Positions 27,572 through 37,118 of a stretch of DNA of 64,000 nucleotides are shown one piece after another. The stretch comes from Pusillimonas sp. UBA3987 (GTDB lineage Bacteria > Pseudomonadota > Gammaproteobacteria > Burkholderiales > Burkholderiaceae_B). The notes below the pieces were generated by a model, which did no database searches, was not told the DNA's origin, and saw nothing but the letters and a program-made list of their open reading frames with translations. Position numbers and translations under genes: made by a program. The stretch lies in contig DGCD01000020.1 of NCBI GenBank assembly GCA_002384935.1, positions 1-64,000 of the forward strand, in the 5' to 3' direction. Each line of letters begins with the position of its first letter. Position 1 is the first letter of the stretch.

Positions 27572-29067
27572 AACCGGTCTGGATAGTCGATGATGATCAA
27601 AGCATTCGTTGGGTGCTTGAAAAGGCGCTGGCACGCGAAGCGATTCCTGCGCAGGCTTTCGCCAGTGCCGATGAAATGCTTGATGCATTGGAAGGCCAGG
27701 CCCCTGCGGTGCTGGTTACCGATGTACGCATGCCGGGCAAAGATGGCTTGGTGCTGCTGCAGGAAATTAAACAGCGCTATCCCGACTTGCCGGTGATTGT
27801 CATGACGGCATATACCGACTTGAGCAGTACGGTCTCAGCCTTCAAGAAAGGCGCCTTCGACTACTTGGCCAAGCCTTTCGACATAAATGATGCTGTTGCC
27901 CTGATTCAGCGCGCAATGCCTGCGCAATCGCATCTCGAAGCCAATACCTTTGATGCCGGTGTTTCTCAAATTGAGCGCACCGAACCGGAGTCTGCGCCGC
28001 AGGTAATGATGAAATCGGCATCGGTCGCAATGCAGGAGGTGTTTCGTGCCATTGGGCGCCTGGCCGTCTCGCCGGCGACGGTGCTGATTACAGGTGAATC
28101 GGGCACGGGCAAGGAGTTGATTGCGCGTGCACTGCATACGCATAGTCCGCGTGCTGCAGGGCCATTTGTGGCCTTGAATGCGGCTGCCATTCCACGCGAT
28201 TTGCTGGAGGCTGAATTATTCGGCCATGAAAAAGGCGCCTTTACCGGTGCGACCCAGTTGCGCCGCGGCCGGTTCGAAGAGGCCAATGGCGGCACACTTT
28301 TCCTTGATGAAATTGGTGACATGCCTTTTGAGTTGCAAACCCGCTTGTTGCGGGTACTGGCCGAGGGCAGCTTCTATCGCGTCGGCGGGTCTCAGGCGAT
28401 CAAGGTTGATGTGCGTATTGTTGCCGCGACCCATCAGCCGCTTGAACAGCGCGTGGCTCAGGGCCAATTCCGTGAAGATCTTTTTCATCGGCTGAATGTT
28501 ATTCGTTTGCGTTTGCCGCCATTGCGTGAGCGCAAGGAGGATATCCCCGCGCTGACCGAGTTATTTCTGGCCAATAGTGCTCAGGCCCTGGGTGTAAAGC
28601 CGCGACGTTTAACCGTGCAGGCAATGGAAACACTCAAGGCGTTTGATTATCCCGGCAATATCCGGCAATTGGAGAATTTCTGCCATTGGCTTACGGTGAT
28701 GTCGTCGGGGCAGACCGTTGATATCAAGGATTTGCCGCCGGAAGTTTTGGGAGCCAAGGCCTCAAGCAGCACTGCAGAGCCGGCAGCGGCCAAACCATCG
28801 ACGTCCGATGAGGTGCGCACCATCACGGTTTCAAGCAGCGAACAGGCCAATTGGGTCAGCTTGCTTGTGGAAACGGCCAGAAACAAGCTGGAGCGCAACG
28901 AGCCCGCTATTATGGCAACGTTAACGCGTGAATTTGAAAGCGCTTTATTGAAAACCGCTTTGCGTCATTGTCGCGATCGCAAGGCGGAAGCCGCTCAGCG
29001 CCTGGGGATCGGCCGCAACACCCTGACACGGAAATGCCAGGAGCTGGACGTACATACCGATATGTAG
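27568..29067 (+). CDS. ntrC: nitrogen regulation response regulator NtrC
   Basis: This enhancer-binding activator of sigma-54 promoters has 499 residues. The receiver domain has the acidic pocket VDDD and phosphoacceptor Asp52 in VTDVRMPG. The central AAA+ domain has Walker A GESGTGKE at 176-183, the sigma-54 contact loop GAFTGA, and Walker B LFLDEIGD. A Fis-type helix-turn-helix closes the protein (AAQRLGIGRNTLTRKCQEL). The linker near residues 390-420 is Ala/Ser-rich. It overlaps ntrB by ATGA. It should activate glnA through the sites at 24848-24913. Confidence 0.98.
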   Translation: MKPVWIVDDDQSIRWVLEKALAREAIPAQAFASADEMLDALEGQAPAVLVTDVRMPGKDGLVLLQEIKQRYPDLPVIVMTAYTDLSSTVSAFKKGAFDYLAKPFDINDAVALIQRAMPAQSHLEANTFDAGVSQIERTEPESAPQVMMKSASVAMQEVFRAIGRLAVSPATVLITGESGTGKELIARALHTHSPRAAGPFVALNAAAIPRDLLEAELFGHEKGAFTGATQLRRGRFEEANGGTLFLDEIGDMPFELQTRLLRVLAEGSFYRVGGSQAIKVDVRIVAATHQPLEQRVAQGQFREDLFHRLNVIRLRLPPLRERKEDIPALTELFLANSAQALGVKPRRLTVQAMETLKAFDYPGNIRQLENFCHWLTVMSSGQTVDIKDLPPEVLGAKASSSTAEPAAAKPSTSDEVRTITVSSSEQANWVSLLVETARNKLERNEPAIMATLTREFESALLKTALRHCRDRKAEAAQRLGIGRNTLTRKCQELDVHTDM

Positions 29068-29128
29068 TGCGGGTCGATGGGCATTCGAACCGGACGCCCA
29101 TCCCGATTAAGTATGGAAACAGCCGGCC

Positions 29129-29587
29129 TCAGGCTTTATTGCGCGTGTCGTGCTTCATTAAGCGTTCTTTTTCGCGGGCCCAGTCTTTATCGCGTGCCGT
29201 ATCACGCTTATCGTGGTGCTTTTTGCCGCGTCCCAGGGCCATGTCCAGCTTGATGCGGCCATTTTTGTAATGCAGGTTCAAGGGTACAAGCGTATAGCCT
29301 CGTTGCTCGGTCTTGCCGATGAGCTTATTGATTTCCTCTGCTTTCAAGAGTAGCTTGCGGGTGCGGGTGGCGTTGGGATGGATGTGCGTTGACGCCGTTT
29401 TCAGCGGGCTGATATGCATGCCAATAACGAAAATTTCGCCGTCACGCACAATAACGTAACTTTCCTTAAGCTGTACTTGCCCGGCACGGATGGCTTTTAC
29501 TTCCCATCCTTCCAGGACAAGACCGGCTTCAAAGCGGTCTTCAATGAAATAATCGTGCCGCGCCTTGCGGTTTTCAACAATGCTCAT
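29129..29587 (-). CDS. smpB: tmRNA-binding protein SmpB
   Basis: This basic protein of 152 residues binds tmRNA and brings it to stalled ribosomes for trans-translation. Family features are [18 protein letters not shown], the [22 protein letters not shown] segment (given in part), and the very basic C-terminal tail [19 protein letters not shown] that inserts into the empty mRNA channel. The length is normal. It is divergent from ratA, a common arrangement in proteobacteria. The ssrA gene is not visible in this window. Confidence 0.97.
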   Translation of the reverse strand: MSIVENRKARHDYFIEDRFEAGLVLEGWEVKAIRAGQVQLKESYVIVRDGEIFVIGMHISPLKTASTHIHPNATRTRKLLLKAEEINKLIGKTEQRGYTLVPLNLHYKNGRIKLDMALGRGKKHHDKRDTARDKDWAREKERLMKHDTRNKA

Positions 29588-29647
29588 GTATAGGTAAAGC
29601 TATAAAAGGTAAAATTAACTTTACATTCTAGCGATTAAAAAGGTTCA

Positions 29648-30079
29648 ATGCATACAGTTCAAAGATCAGTCCTGGTTCCTTACACGTGCGCCCAGATGTT
29701 TGACTTGGTCGCCGAAGTCGATAAATACCCCCAGTTCATGCCGTGGTGCGGTGGAGCGAGTGTCCAGTCGCGCGATGAACACGGCATGCAGGCGACGATT
29801 ACCATCAGCTTCGCGGGTATTCGCCAATCATTCACGACGCGTAACGAACACGATTATCCTCGTCAAATTACGTTTAACCTGGTCGACGGCCCGTTCTCCG
29901 AGCTGACAGGAAAATGGGAGTTCGTGGAATTGTCCCCCGATGCCTGCAAGGTGGTCTATACCATGCAGTACGCGTTCGCGAACCGGGGTCTGGAGCGCGT
30001 TGTTGGTCCGGTTTTTAACCGTATCGCCAGCAGTTTTATCGACTCTTTCACCCAGCGTGCGCAAGCGTGCTATGACTAA
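29648..30079 (+). CDS. ratA: RatA / COQ10-like START-domain protein
   Basis: This 143-residue protein of the SRPBCC/START fold is similar to E. coli RatA (reported as a ribosome association toxin) and mitochondrial COQ10, a ubiquinone-binding chaperone. Visible family marks are MFDLVAEVDKYPQFMPWC near the N-terminus and RLERVVGPVFNRI-like text (here GLERVVGPVFNRI) near the C-terminus. Whether it acts on ribosomes or quinones in this organism is not decided. AAGG precedes the ATG. It overlaps rnfH and is divergent from smpB. Confidence 0.92.
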   Translation: MHTVQRSVLVPYTCAQMFDLVAEVDKYPQFMPWCGGASVQSRDEHGMQATITISFAGIRQSFTTRNEHDYPRQITFNLVDGPFSELTGKWEFVELSPDACKVVYTMQYAFANRGLERVVGPVFNRIASSFIDSFTQRAQACYD

Positions 30080-30404
30080 ATTGCCTGCGTCAGGCGCTAC
30101 GCCTATTTACGTTGAACTGGTGTTTGCTCAACCGGGTGCCGTCTGGCAAAAAACGCTGAAAGTACCTGCGGGTACAACCGCGCGTCAGGCACTCGATCAA
30201 AGCGGTTTTGCCCAGGCGTACCCTGATAGCGCGGCGCTGATCAGCGCCATGGGCATTTTTGGGCAGCATTGCCAGGACGATTATGTTCTGCAGGAAGGCG
30301 ATCGGCTGGAGTTATATCGGCCCTTGCAGTTTGATCCCAAGGAGTCACGTCGCAGGCGAGCCATGCATAAACAACGGGCTAAAAATGGAAGCAGTACTGT
30401 TTGA
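30072..30404 (+). CDS. RnfH family (RatB-like) protein
   Basis: This small ubiquitin-fold protein has 110 residues from the ATG at 30072, which overlaps the ratA stop by 8 bases. The core YVELVFAQPGAVWQKTLKVP and GDRLELYRPLQFDPKESRRRR (given in part) is diagnostic for the RnfH family, whose function is uncertain. A longer in-frame reading upstream lies wholly inside ratA and is not used. The 3' end overlaps the start of the next gene by 20 bases. Confidence 0.9.
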   Translation: MTKLPASGATPIYVELVFAQPGAVWQKTLKVPAGTTARQALDQSGFAQAYPDSAALISAMGIFGQHCQDDYVLQEGDRLELYRPLQFDPKESRRRRAMHKQRAKNGSSTV

Positions 30405-31503
30405 GCAGATAAGCGCCGCCGAAGGCAGCGAGATCGGCGTTATTGTATTGAATCAGCCCAAGTGGCTTAATGGGCTGTCGCTGGAAATGGCGCAGGCCAT
30501 TACTGCCCAGTTGGCGGTTTGGCGCGACGATGAACGCGTGCGCGTTATTTTATTGCGCGGCCAGGGCGAGAAGGCGTTTTGCGCGGGTGGCGACCTACAG
30601 TCGTTTTATCGTCACATCCCTGAAGCCGGCAGGCCGATCTGGTCCTCTGAGTATCTGAAGACTTTTTTCCGGGATGAGTACATTCTCGACTATACGATTC
30701 ATACTTACCCAAAACCGATAATATGCTGGGGTAATGGCTATGTCATGGGCGGCGGCGCCGGTTTGATGATGGGGTGCAGCCATCGGGTTGCCACCGAAAC
30801 GACGCGTTTTGCGATGCCTGAAATCAGCATTGGTGTGGTGCCCGATGTCGGTGCAAGTTGGTTTTTGAACCGTATGCCTGAGTTTTTCGGACGGTTTCTT
30901 GCCATGACGGGTACCAGCATCAATGCGGCTGACACGATTTTTCTGGGTTTGACGCAATACGTTGCGGGCAGCGGGCAATGGGAACAGTTGGTGCGCGATC
31001 TTCAGGCCCAGGCCTGGCATACCCGTCGCGATGTGAACGATGCCTTGATCGATCGCATATTGCGCCGATCAACTCCCGAGTATCTTGTGCAGGGAGTAAC
31101 CCAGCGCTGTGCCGATGCCATTCAGTCTGCATGCGGTGGACCCGACTTCATGTCGACGTATCGCAATATATTGCAATGGGAGTCGGCGGCCGATGAGTCA
31201 CTCAGCCAGGCGGCTCAGCGGATGAAGGCGGGTTCTCCCGGTTCCGTGCGATTGGCGTTTGAATTGCTGAAGAAAGGGCGCTTCATGAGTTTGGCCGACG
31301 CATTCCGGCTGGAATACGTGGCGGCGCTCAATTGCGCGGGCAGCCCCGACTTGAAAGAAGGCATTCGAGCGCTTTTGATTGACAAGGATCGTTCGCCGTC
31401 CTGGACGCCCGCAACAATTGATGAAACAGGTTCGGGTTTCGTTGAGCGTTACTTACAGCCGCCATGGCCTGCCGGTGAAGGGCACCCGTTGAATTGCCTG
31501 TAA
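30385..31503 (+). CDS. enoyl-CoA hydratase/isomerase family, 3-hydroxyisobutyryl-CoA hydrolase-like
   Basis: This is a crotonase-fold enzyme of 372 residues, a length typical of 3-hydroxyisobutyryl-CoA hydrolases of valine breakdown rather than of simple enoyl-CoA hydratases (about 260). The oxyanion-hole segments are KAFCAGGDLQSF and NGYVMGGGAGLM. The catalytic region FAMPEISIGVVPDVGA contains the Glu and Asp expected in the hydrolase group. The substrate assignment is by family resemblance only; no other valine genes are nearby. ATG 30385 lies within the end of rnfH with a weak ribosome site, suggesting coupling. Confidence 0.87.
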   Translation: MEAVLFEQISAAEGSEIGVIVLNQPKWLNGLSLEMAQAITAQLAVWRDDERVRVILLRGQGEKAFCAGGDLQSFYRHIPEAGRPIWSSEYLKTFFRDEYILDYTIHTYPKPIICWGNGYVMGGGAGLMMGCSHRVATETTRFAMPEISIGVVPDVGASWFLNRMPEFFGRFLAMTGTSINAADTIFLGLTQYVAGSGQWEQLVRDLQAQAWHTRRDVNDALIDRILRRSTPEYLVQGVTQRCADAIQSACGGPDFMSTYRNILQWESAADESLSQAAQRMKAGSPGSVRLAFELLKKGRFMSLADAFRLEYVAALNCAGSPDLKEGIRALLIDKDRSPSWTPATIDETGSGFVERYLQPPWPAGEGHPLNCL

Positions 31504-31541
31504 ACAGGCTGGACGGGTGCGACGGAATGGTCCCTGGCCTT

Positions 31542-32537
31542 TCAGGATGAGACGTTGATTTGATAAGGCAAGCTTGCCAGCGTGATGGCCGGGCCGTCGG
31601 GCTCTCCCAGCCGGTATTGCGCCTGGGCCATTTCGGTCAGCTTTACTTCAAGCAGCAATTGCGCCTGTGTGTCGTCATGTGCCGCGTTTACAACGCGTCC
31701 TGCAGGCGATTCGGGATGCGCGGAATGCGCATTGAATATATCCTGCCCGGCCAGTGAGGCAATGTGCTCGGCGGGTACATTTGTTGTGCCACGGGCCATT
31801 CTGCGTTTGACCGTACCCCGATAGTGACTGCGCGCAACCACTTCCTGGCCGGGATAACACCCTTTGGTGAAGCTCACGCCGTTTATCAGGTCAAGATTCA
31901 GGGTTTGGGGAATAAAGGCTTCTTGAGTTGCCTGTTCAATCCAGGGCAGGCCGGCAAGAATGTCGTCTGTTTGCCATTGGCTCAGGGCGTTGTCATTGGC
32001 CTGCAACGAGGTTGCCTGGGCTTGCGCAGGAATAAACCAGTACCTTTGCACATCGGGCTGGTTTTTCGGAGCGGTAATACTGATGCCGCCCGGATGCGAA
32101 AAAACCTGATATGGCGCGGGAATATCGGGCAGGGCCGACAGGTTCAAGCCGTTGATTTCGGGCACCACCGCACCGGAAAGCGCATTGCCGTCGCCCAGTT
32201 TAAGACCGACTGCCTGGGCGGTTAAACGACGAATCTTGACTTTTGAGCGCAACACGAACATGGTCAACCGTTTGACCAGTGCGTCGGCAATATCGGCCTT
32301 TACCAGCGCCTGGAACACCGGCTCATTGTCGGGGGTGTCTGACATTCTCCAGAAAACAAGCGTTGCCAGTGTTCTGCCTTTCGGGTTGCAGTAAGCGGCC
32401 AACATGGCGGTATCGGCTGTGACGGCCATTACATCGTTACTTAGCTGCCCCTGAAGGAATGCCGGTGTATCGACACCCGAAAACTCCAGGATAGCCAAGT
32501 CGGAAAGTACGGTAGCGGAACTGACGGCGAGATTCAT
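31542..32537 (-). CDS. ygfZ: folate-binding protein YgfZ
   Basis: This protein of 331 residues is related to the glycine cleavage T-protein. It uses tetrahydrofolate in iron-sulfur cluster assembly or repair of certain enzymes, as known for YgfZ/IBA57. The signature KGCYPGQEVVAR is intact, including the essential cysteine. The N-terminal FLQGQLSNDV is also characteristic. ATG 32537 is the likely start; a GTG 33 bases upstream would add 11 hydrophobic residues and is less likely. It is convergent with the hydrolase gene and divergent from mltG. Confidence 0.93.
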   Translation of the reverse strand: MNLAVSSATVLSDLAILEFSGVDTPAFLQGQLSNDVMAVTADTAMLAAYCNPKGRTLATLVFWRMSDTPDNEPVFQALVKADIADALVKRLTMFVLRSKVKIRRLTAQAVGLKLGDGNALSGAVVPEINGLNLSALPDIPAPYQVFSHPGGISITAPKNQPDVQRYWFIPAQAQATSLQANDNALSQWQTDDILAGLPWIEQATQEAFIPQTLNLDLINGVSFTKGCYPGQEVVARSHYRGTVKRRMARGTTNVPAEHIASLAGQDIFNAHSAHPESPAGRVVNAAHDDTQAQLLLEVKLTEMAQAQYRLGEPDGPAITLASLPYQINVSS

Positions 32538-32665
32538 TATGGGCACACAAATAATAAGAAAACGAAGCACTTGACGCTTTATGATAGCGGTCTTTGTCTT
32601 GTGTTGCAGGACACCTTGCTGTGCTTGCGTACAATAACGCAGGTTATATAGCTTAAAGTGGCGCC

Positions 32666-33676
32666 ATGTTGAAAATTATCAAGTCCTGGTTGCTTTGGTC
32701 GGCAAGCCTTCTGCTTGTGTTTACCGCCCTGGTTGCGGGCGCGGCCTGGTATTGGGTGACCTCGCCTGTCACCATGCTGGCTGATCCGGCAGATTATCGA
32801 ATCGAGTCCGGCACCGGCGTGCGGGGCGTGGCTCGTGCCATGAGTGACGCCGGTATCCAGATGAATGAAGATCTATTTGTGATCATGGCCCGTTTGAGCG
32901 GCCGCGACGTCCTGATCAAGGCGGGTGCTTATGAGGCGACCTCGGGTGACTCGCCCTGGGTCTTGCTGGAGCGCATGGCCAATGGCGATATGACGCAAAC
33001 ACGTCTCACCCTGCTTGAGGGTTGGACATACAAACGTATTCGTGAAGCCCTGGCAGAACATCCCGACGTTCGTCAGACACTCAATGGGGTTGATGATGCA
33101 CAATTGCTTGATCAGCTTGGGGCTGCGTATCCCAGCCCGGAAGGTCTTTTCTTTCCCGATACCTATGTTTTCACGCCGGGTACAACCGATTTTGATATTT
33201 TGCGACGCGCCTATGTTGCGCAGAAGTCCTTGCTTGATGAACTGTGGCCGCAACGCCAGGCTGAACTTGCGCTTAAAACCCCCTACGAAGCACTGATCAT
33301 GGCGTCAATTATTGAAAAAGAGACCGGGCATGTCGCAGACCGCGACCGGGTAAGCGGTGTGTTTGCCAACCGGCTCAGGCTGGGCATGCCGTTGCAAACC
33401 GATCCCACGGTTATTTACGGCATGGGGGAAAAGTACCAGGGACGAATACGTAAACGGGATCTCACAACGGATACGCCCTGGAATACCTATACGCGAAATG
33501 GCTTGCCGCCCACGCCGATTGCAAGCAGCGGGCGTGCTGCCCTGGAGGCCGCTTTGAATCCCGAACAGCACAAGTATCTGTACTTTGTGTCCAGAGGCGA
33601 TGGAACAAGCCAGTTTTCAGAGAATCTGCGCGAGCATAATCGCGCTGTTGCGAAATACATTCTGGGACGCGATTGA
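32666..33676 (+). CDS. mltG: endolytic murein transglycosylase MltG
   Basis: This inner-membrane lytic transglycosylase of 336 residues is thought to end nascent glycan strands. One N-terminal transmembrane helix (about residues 9-30) is followed by a LysM-like part and the YceG catalytic domain. The catalytic glutamate lies in MASIIEKETGH, with DTPWNTYTRNGLPPTPI further on, both conserved. It heads the operon mltG-tmk-holB-tatD-ankyrin gene. Only 2 bases separate it from tmk. Confidence 0.95.
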   Translation: MLKIIKSWLLWSASLLLVFTALVAGAAWYWVTSPVTMLADPADYRIESGTGVRGVARAMSDAGIQMNEDLFVIMARLSGRDVLIKAGAYEATSGDSPWVLLERMANGDMTQTRLTLLEGWTYKRIREALAEHPDVRQTLNGVDDAQLLDQLGAAYPSPEGLFFPDTYVFTPGTTDFDILRRAYVAQKSLLDELWPQRQAELALKTPYEALIMASIIEKETGHVADRDRVSGVFANRLRLGMPLQTDPTVIYGMGEKYQGRIRKRDLTTDTPWNTYTRNGLPPTPIASSGRAALEAALNPEQHKYLYFVSRGDGTSQFSENLREHNRAVAKYILGRD

Positions 33677-33678
33677 AA

Positions 33679-34314
33679 ATGGCACAAAAAAAAGGCTTGT
33701 TTCTCACGCTCGAGGGGCTGGATGGCGCCGGTAAAAGTACACATGTTCCCTGGTTGGTCGAGGAACTTTCGCGGCGCAATGTCGATGTGTTGAACACGCG
33801 CGAACCCGGGGGTACGCCGTTAGGCGAACAATTGCGACAAATATTATTGCACCAACCCATGACACTCAAGGCCGAAACGCTGCTCATGTTCGCAGCTCGC
33901 GCCGAGCACGTTGAAACGGTCATCAGGCCCGCCTTGGACCAAGGGCGATGGGTATTGTGTGATCGCTTTACCGATGCCACGTTTGCTTACCAGGGAGGGG
34001 GACGTCAATTGGGTGGCGCGGCTGTGAACGTGCTTGAGTCATGGCTGCATCCCGACTTGCAACCCGATTGCACTTGGTTTTTCGACGTACCGTTGAATGT
34101 AGCTCGCGAGCGGTTGGCTCAATCACGAGACCTTGATCGTTTCGAGCAAGAAGGAGCGGATTTTTTTGAGCGCACGCGTGCGGCTTATCACCTTCGTGCC
34201 AGGGAGTTTCCCAATCGTGTCAAGGTCGTGGACAGCGCGCGCAGCATAGCCGATATTCAGGCTGAGCTGGTCGGGCAGGTTGATGATCTGCTAGTACGGT
34301 GGCGCTCGGCTTGA
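33679..34314 (+). CDS. tmk: thymidylate kinase
   Basis: This enzyme phosphorylates dTMP to dTDP. It has 211 residues with the P-loop EGLDGAGKST near the N-terminus, the NTREPGGTPLGEQLR segment and the DRFTDATFAYQGGGR motif (the first used as DR-type substrate motif). ATG 33679 (MAQKKG) is preferred over a TTG two codons upstream. The neighbours mltG and holB are its usual partners in proteobacteria. Confidence 0.97.
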   Translation: MAQKKGLFLTLEGLDGAGKSTHVPWLVEELSRRNVDVLNTREPGGTPLGEQLRQILLHQPMTLKAETLLMFAARAEHVETVIRPALDQGRWVLCDRFTDATFAYQGGGRQLGGAAVNVLESWLHPDLQPDCTWFFDVPLNVARERLAQSRDLDRFEQEGADFFERTRAAYHLRAREFPNRVKVVDSARSIADIQAELVGQVDDLLVRWRSA

Positions 34315-34325
34315 GGGACATGAAT

Positions 34326-35360
34326 ATGGAATTGCCACAATTCCTGCCTTGGCAAAAAGAGATGGCGCGTGCCTGGCTGACTGGGCGAAATCAATTTGCC
34401 CATGCCTGGCTCATTCACGGCCTGTCCGGCATTGGCAAGCAACAGTTTGCTTTGGCCGCAGCCGCTGCGCTGCTGTGCGAATCGCCTCAAGAGCAGATGG
34501 CGTGTGGTCGCTGCTCGGCCTGTCAGTGGGTTGCCGCGGGCAGTCACCCGGATTTGCGGCGTATACGCCCCGATGCAATTGCCGCCCTTGAAGGTGACGA
34601 CACACAGGACGACGCAACGACACCCAAAAAATCGTTATCGCGTGAGATTCGCATTGAGCAGTTGCGCCAGTTGCATCATTGGTTCAATACAGCCACGCAC
34701 CGCGGCGGTTTCAGGGTTGCAGTATTGTATCCAGCGGAATCGTTGAATATGATTTCTGCCAACGCCATACTCAAAGTGCTTGAGGAGCCGCCACAACATA
34801 CCGTGTTTTTATTGGTGTCAGACACGCCGGATCGTTTGTTGCCGACTTTGATATCGCGGTGTCGCCGGCTTCCGTTGTCGGTACCATCGCCTCAAACGGC
34901 GCAGCAGTGGCTGGTACAACAGGGTATCGCCGAACCGCATAACTGGCTGGCCGCCGCAGGCGGCGCCCCTTTGAAAGCGCTGGCTTTGTCAGCAGAGTCG
35001 GATGCTGCGTGCCCGGTATGGCTAAGGTCGCTTGTAACGGCTCTGGCGCAAGATCAGGAAGCAGATACAGCGGGAGTGGCCGATGCGCTTGAAAAGCAGC
35101 CCGCCACTGTATGGGTTGATACCTTGCAACGCTGGTGGCTCGATTTGATGCTGGTCGCGCAGGGCGCTGCACCGCGTTATTATCCCGAGCTTGCCCCATT
35201 TACCGAACAAATTTCGTTGCGCGTAAGTCCGGTGAACCGGGCGGAACTGGCGCGCTGGCTGGTGCAGCAGAAAGCGGTGTCAACACACCCCTTGAGTGTC
35301 AAATTGTTTATTCAAACTGCGCTTCAGCGCGTGATTCTGGCTTGTCAGTCGTCGGGCTGA
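34326..35360 (+). CDS. holB: DNA polymerase III subunit delta'
   Basis: This clamp-loader subunit has 344 residues. The N-terminal AAA+ domain has an altered P-loop (HGLSGIGKQQF) and a zinc-binding cysteine cluster (CGRCSACQWV), both usual for delta'. The Walker-B-adjacent segment ANAILKVLEEPP and the sensor segment LISRCRRL are conserved. I use the ATG at 34326, since GAGGG is 8 bases upstream; ATG 34320 is too close to it. It sits between tmk and tatD. A pilZ gene often found between holB and tatD in related bacteria is not present here. Confidence 0.95.
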   Translation: MELPQFLPWQKEMARAWLTGRNQFAHAWLIHGLSGIGKQQFALAAAAALLCESPQEQMACGRCSACQWVAAGSHPDLRRIRPDAIAALEGDDTQDDATTPKKSLSREIRIEQLRQLHHWFNTATHRGGFRVAVLYPAESLNMISANAILKVLEEPPQHTVFLLVSDTPDRLLPTLISRCRRLPLSVPSPQTAQQWLVQQGIAEPHNWLAAAGGAPLKALALSAESDAACPVWLRSLVTALAQDQEADTAGVADALEKQPATVWVDTLQRWWLDLMLVAQGAAPRYYPELAPFTEQISLRVSPVNRAELARWLVQQKAVSTHPLSVKLFIQTALQRVILACQSSG

Positions 35361-35421
35361 TGCCTTGGCGTCAGGCGCGTTAGAATAAGACGTTTAAGTT
35401 CTGCCAAACGGATTGCCATTT

Positions 35422-36216
35422 ATGTACGTTGATTCTCATTGCCATCTCGATTTTCCCGCCCTGTCGGAGAATCTTGACACCATTTTGGCCGATATGAAAC
35501 GTAATCAGGTGAGCCATGCATTGGTTGTCAGCGTGAATTTGCCCGACTGGCCACGTTTAATTGAAATGGTTGCACCGCATCCGCAGCTTTTTGCTTCGGT
35601 GGGCGTCCATCCGGATTACGAGGACACACCCGAGCCAACGGTTGATGATCTGGTCGAACGTGCCGGCGCGAACAGCAAAGTGGTCGCAATCGGCGAAACC
35701 GGTCTTGATTACTTTCGTTTGAGTGAGCCCCTGGACTGGCAAAGGGAGCGGTTCCGTACCCATATTCGAGCTGCGCGCACCAGCAAGCTGCCACTCATTA
35801 TTCATACCAGAGCCTCGCGTGAAGACACATTGCGTATTATGCGCGAGGAGGGGGCTGCCGAATGCGGCGGCGTGATGCATTGTTTTACCGAGTCGCTGGA
35901 AATGGCACGTGCGGCAATCGACATGAATTTTTATATTTCCTTGTCGGGTATCGTGACGTTCAAGAAGGCCCAGGAGCTGCAGGATCTGGCCAAAGTTCTG
36001 CCGCTTGACCGTTTGCTGATAGAAACCGACTCTCCCTATCTTGCGCCGGTTCCTCATCGCGGGAAAACCAACGACCCTTCCAAGGTCATTCATGTCGCGG
36101 AAAAAATAGCTGAGCTCAAAGGCATACCCGTAGCACAAGTGGCTCAACAATCCACCGAGAATTTTTTCCGCTTGTTCGGAAAAATCCCCCGTCCAGCGGA
36201 GTTGGCGCATGTTTAA
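35422..36216 (+). CDS. tatD: TatD-family metal-dependent hydrolase/DNase
   Basis: This cytosolic TIM-barrel hydrolase of 264 residues belongs to the TatD group, which has 3'-5' DNase activity in characterised members. Metal ligands are seen in DSHCHLD, IGETGLDYF, IIHTRASRED, GVMHCFTES and ETDSPYLAP. ATG 35422 gives MYVDSHCHLD; an in-frame TTG nine bases upstream is unlikely. It follows holB by 61 bases and overlaps the ankyrin gene by 8 bases. Confidence 0.95.
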   Translation: MYVDSHCHLDFPALSENLDTILADMKRNQVSHALVVSVNLPDWPRLIEMVAPHPQLFASVGVHPDYEDTPEPTVDDLVERAGANSKVVAIGETGLDYFRLSEPLDWQRERFRTHIRAARTSKLPLIIHTRASREDTLRIMREEGAAECGGVMHCFTESLEMARAAIDMNFYISLSGIVTFKKAQELQDLAKVLPLDRLLIETDSPYLAPVPHRGKTNDPSKVIHVAEKIAELKGIPVAQVAQQSTENFFRLFGKIPRPAELAHV

Positions 36217-37093
36217 ATTCAAACCGTCCGGCTATTTGCGTTTGATCGCGAGCGTTGCATTTGCAAGTTCGGTACTGACCGGCCCGATCGCCAGCGCGGC
36301 CTCGACCAACTGGTGGATCGATATTACCAATGACCGGGTTGAGGCAGTGAAAACAGAGTTGGCGCTTGGTGAGGATCCCAATGTGCGCAACGAGAAAGGC
36401 CAGCCGGCCATCATGCAGGCCATTCAGGATCAGGCCTGGGGTGTTTATGATTTATTGGCCCGCCATCGCGATCTGGATCCGAACATAACCAACAATTACG
36501 ATGAAACCCCGTTGATGTATCTGGCCATTGTGGGTGACACCAAGCGGGCACGCGCCCTGATTGAGCGCGGTGCCAAGGTCAGTCGTCTGGGCTGGACGCC
36601 ACTGCATTATGCGGCCTCAAAAGGCAATGTTGAAATGGTGAATATGCTGATTCAGTCGGGTGCTATTGTCGATGCTCCCGCACCAGACGGCACGACGCCA
36701 CTGATGATGGCCGCGTTTTCGGGTGATGATGCAACCGTGCGGGCGGTTTTGGCGGCGGGTGCCGAGCCAACAACCCAAAACCTGCAAAAGCTGGATGCAG
36801 CCGATTGGGCGCGCAACAAGGAATTTACTTCGTTGGCTGATCGGCTTGAGGATTTGATTCAGCAAACGCTGGCCCAGCGGGGTTCAGGCTCGAGCCAGTC
36901 CGCGCCTGTCCGGGCTACCGCGACACGATCGGCCAACACCGACAGAATGGGGGCTGCTGCGACCGGTGGGGCGCAGGGCACGACCTCTGCCGGGGCAACC
37001 CTGGAACCCTCCGACCCGCAAGCACAGGCCGAAGGCTCCTCTTCACGTTATTTCGACCTCGACCGCTTCGAGCGGGACGACAATCAGTTCTGA
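36209..37093 (+). CDS. exported ankyrin-repeat protein
   Basis: This protein of 294 residues has a clear signal peptide (residues 1-31, cleavage after IASAA) and about five ankyrin repeats between residues 40 and 220 (for example ETPLMYLAIVGD, WTPLHYAASKGN, TTPLMMAAFSGD). A low-complexity Ser/Thr/Ala/Gly tail ends in SSRYFDLDRFERDDNQF. It should work in the periplasm as a protein-binding module. The partner is unknown. It is the last gene of the mltG-tmk-holB-tatD operon, overlapping tatD by 8 bases. Confidence 0.88.
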   Translation: MFKFKPSGYLRLIASVAFASSVLTGPIASAASTNWWIDITNDRVEAVKTELALGEDPNVRNEKGQPAIMQAIQDQAWGVYDLLARHRDLDPNITNNYDETPLMYLAIVGDTKRARALIERGAKVSRLGWTPLHYAASKGNVEMVNMLIQSGAIVDAPAPDGTTPLMMAAFSGDDATVRAVLAAGAEPTTQNLQKLDAADWARNKEFTSLADRLEDLIQQTLAQRGSGSSQSAPVRATATRSANTDRMGAAATGGAQGTTSAGATLEPSDPQAQAEGSSSRYFDLDRFERDDNQF

Positions 37094-37118
37094 TTGCCGC
37101 AACAGGGTCGTGGCCAGG

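Noticed and set aside
29076..29102. Hairpin GATGGGC/GCCCATC after ntrC
   Set aside because: The stem is 7 bp with a 13-base loop and no T-run follows, so I do not call it a terminator.
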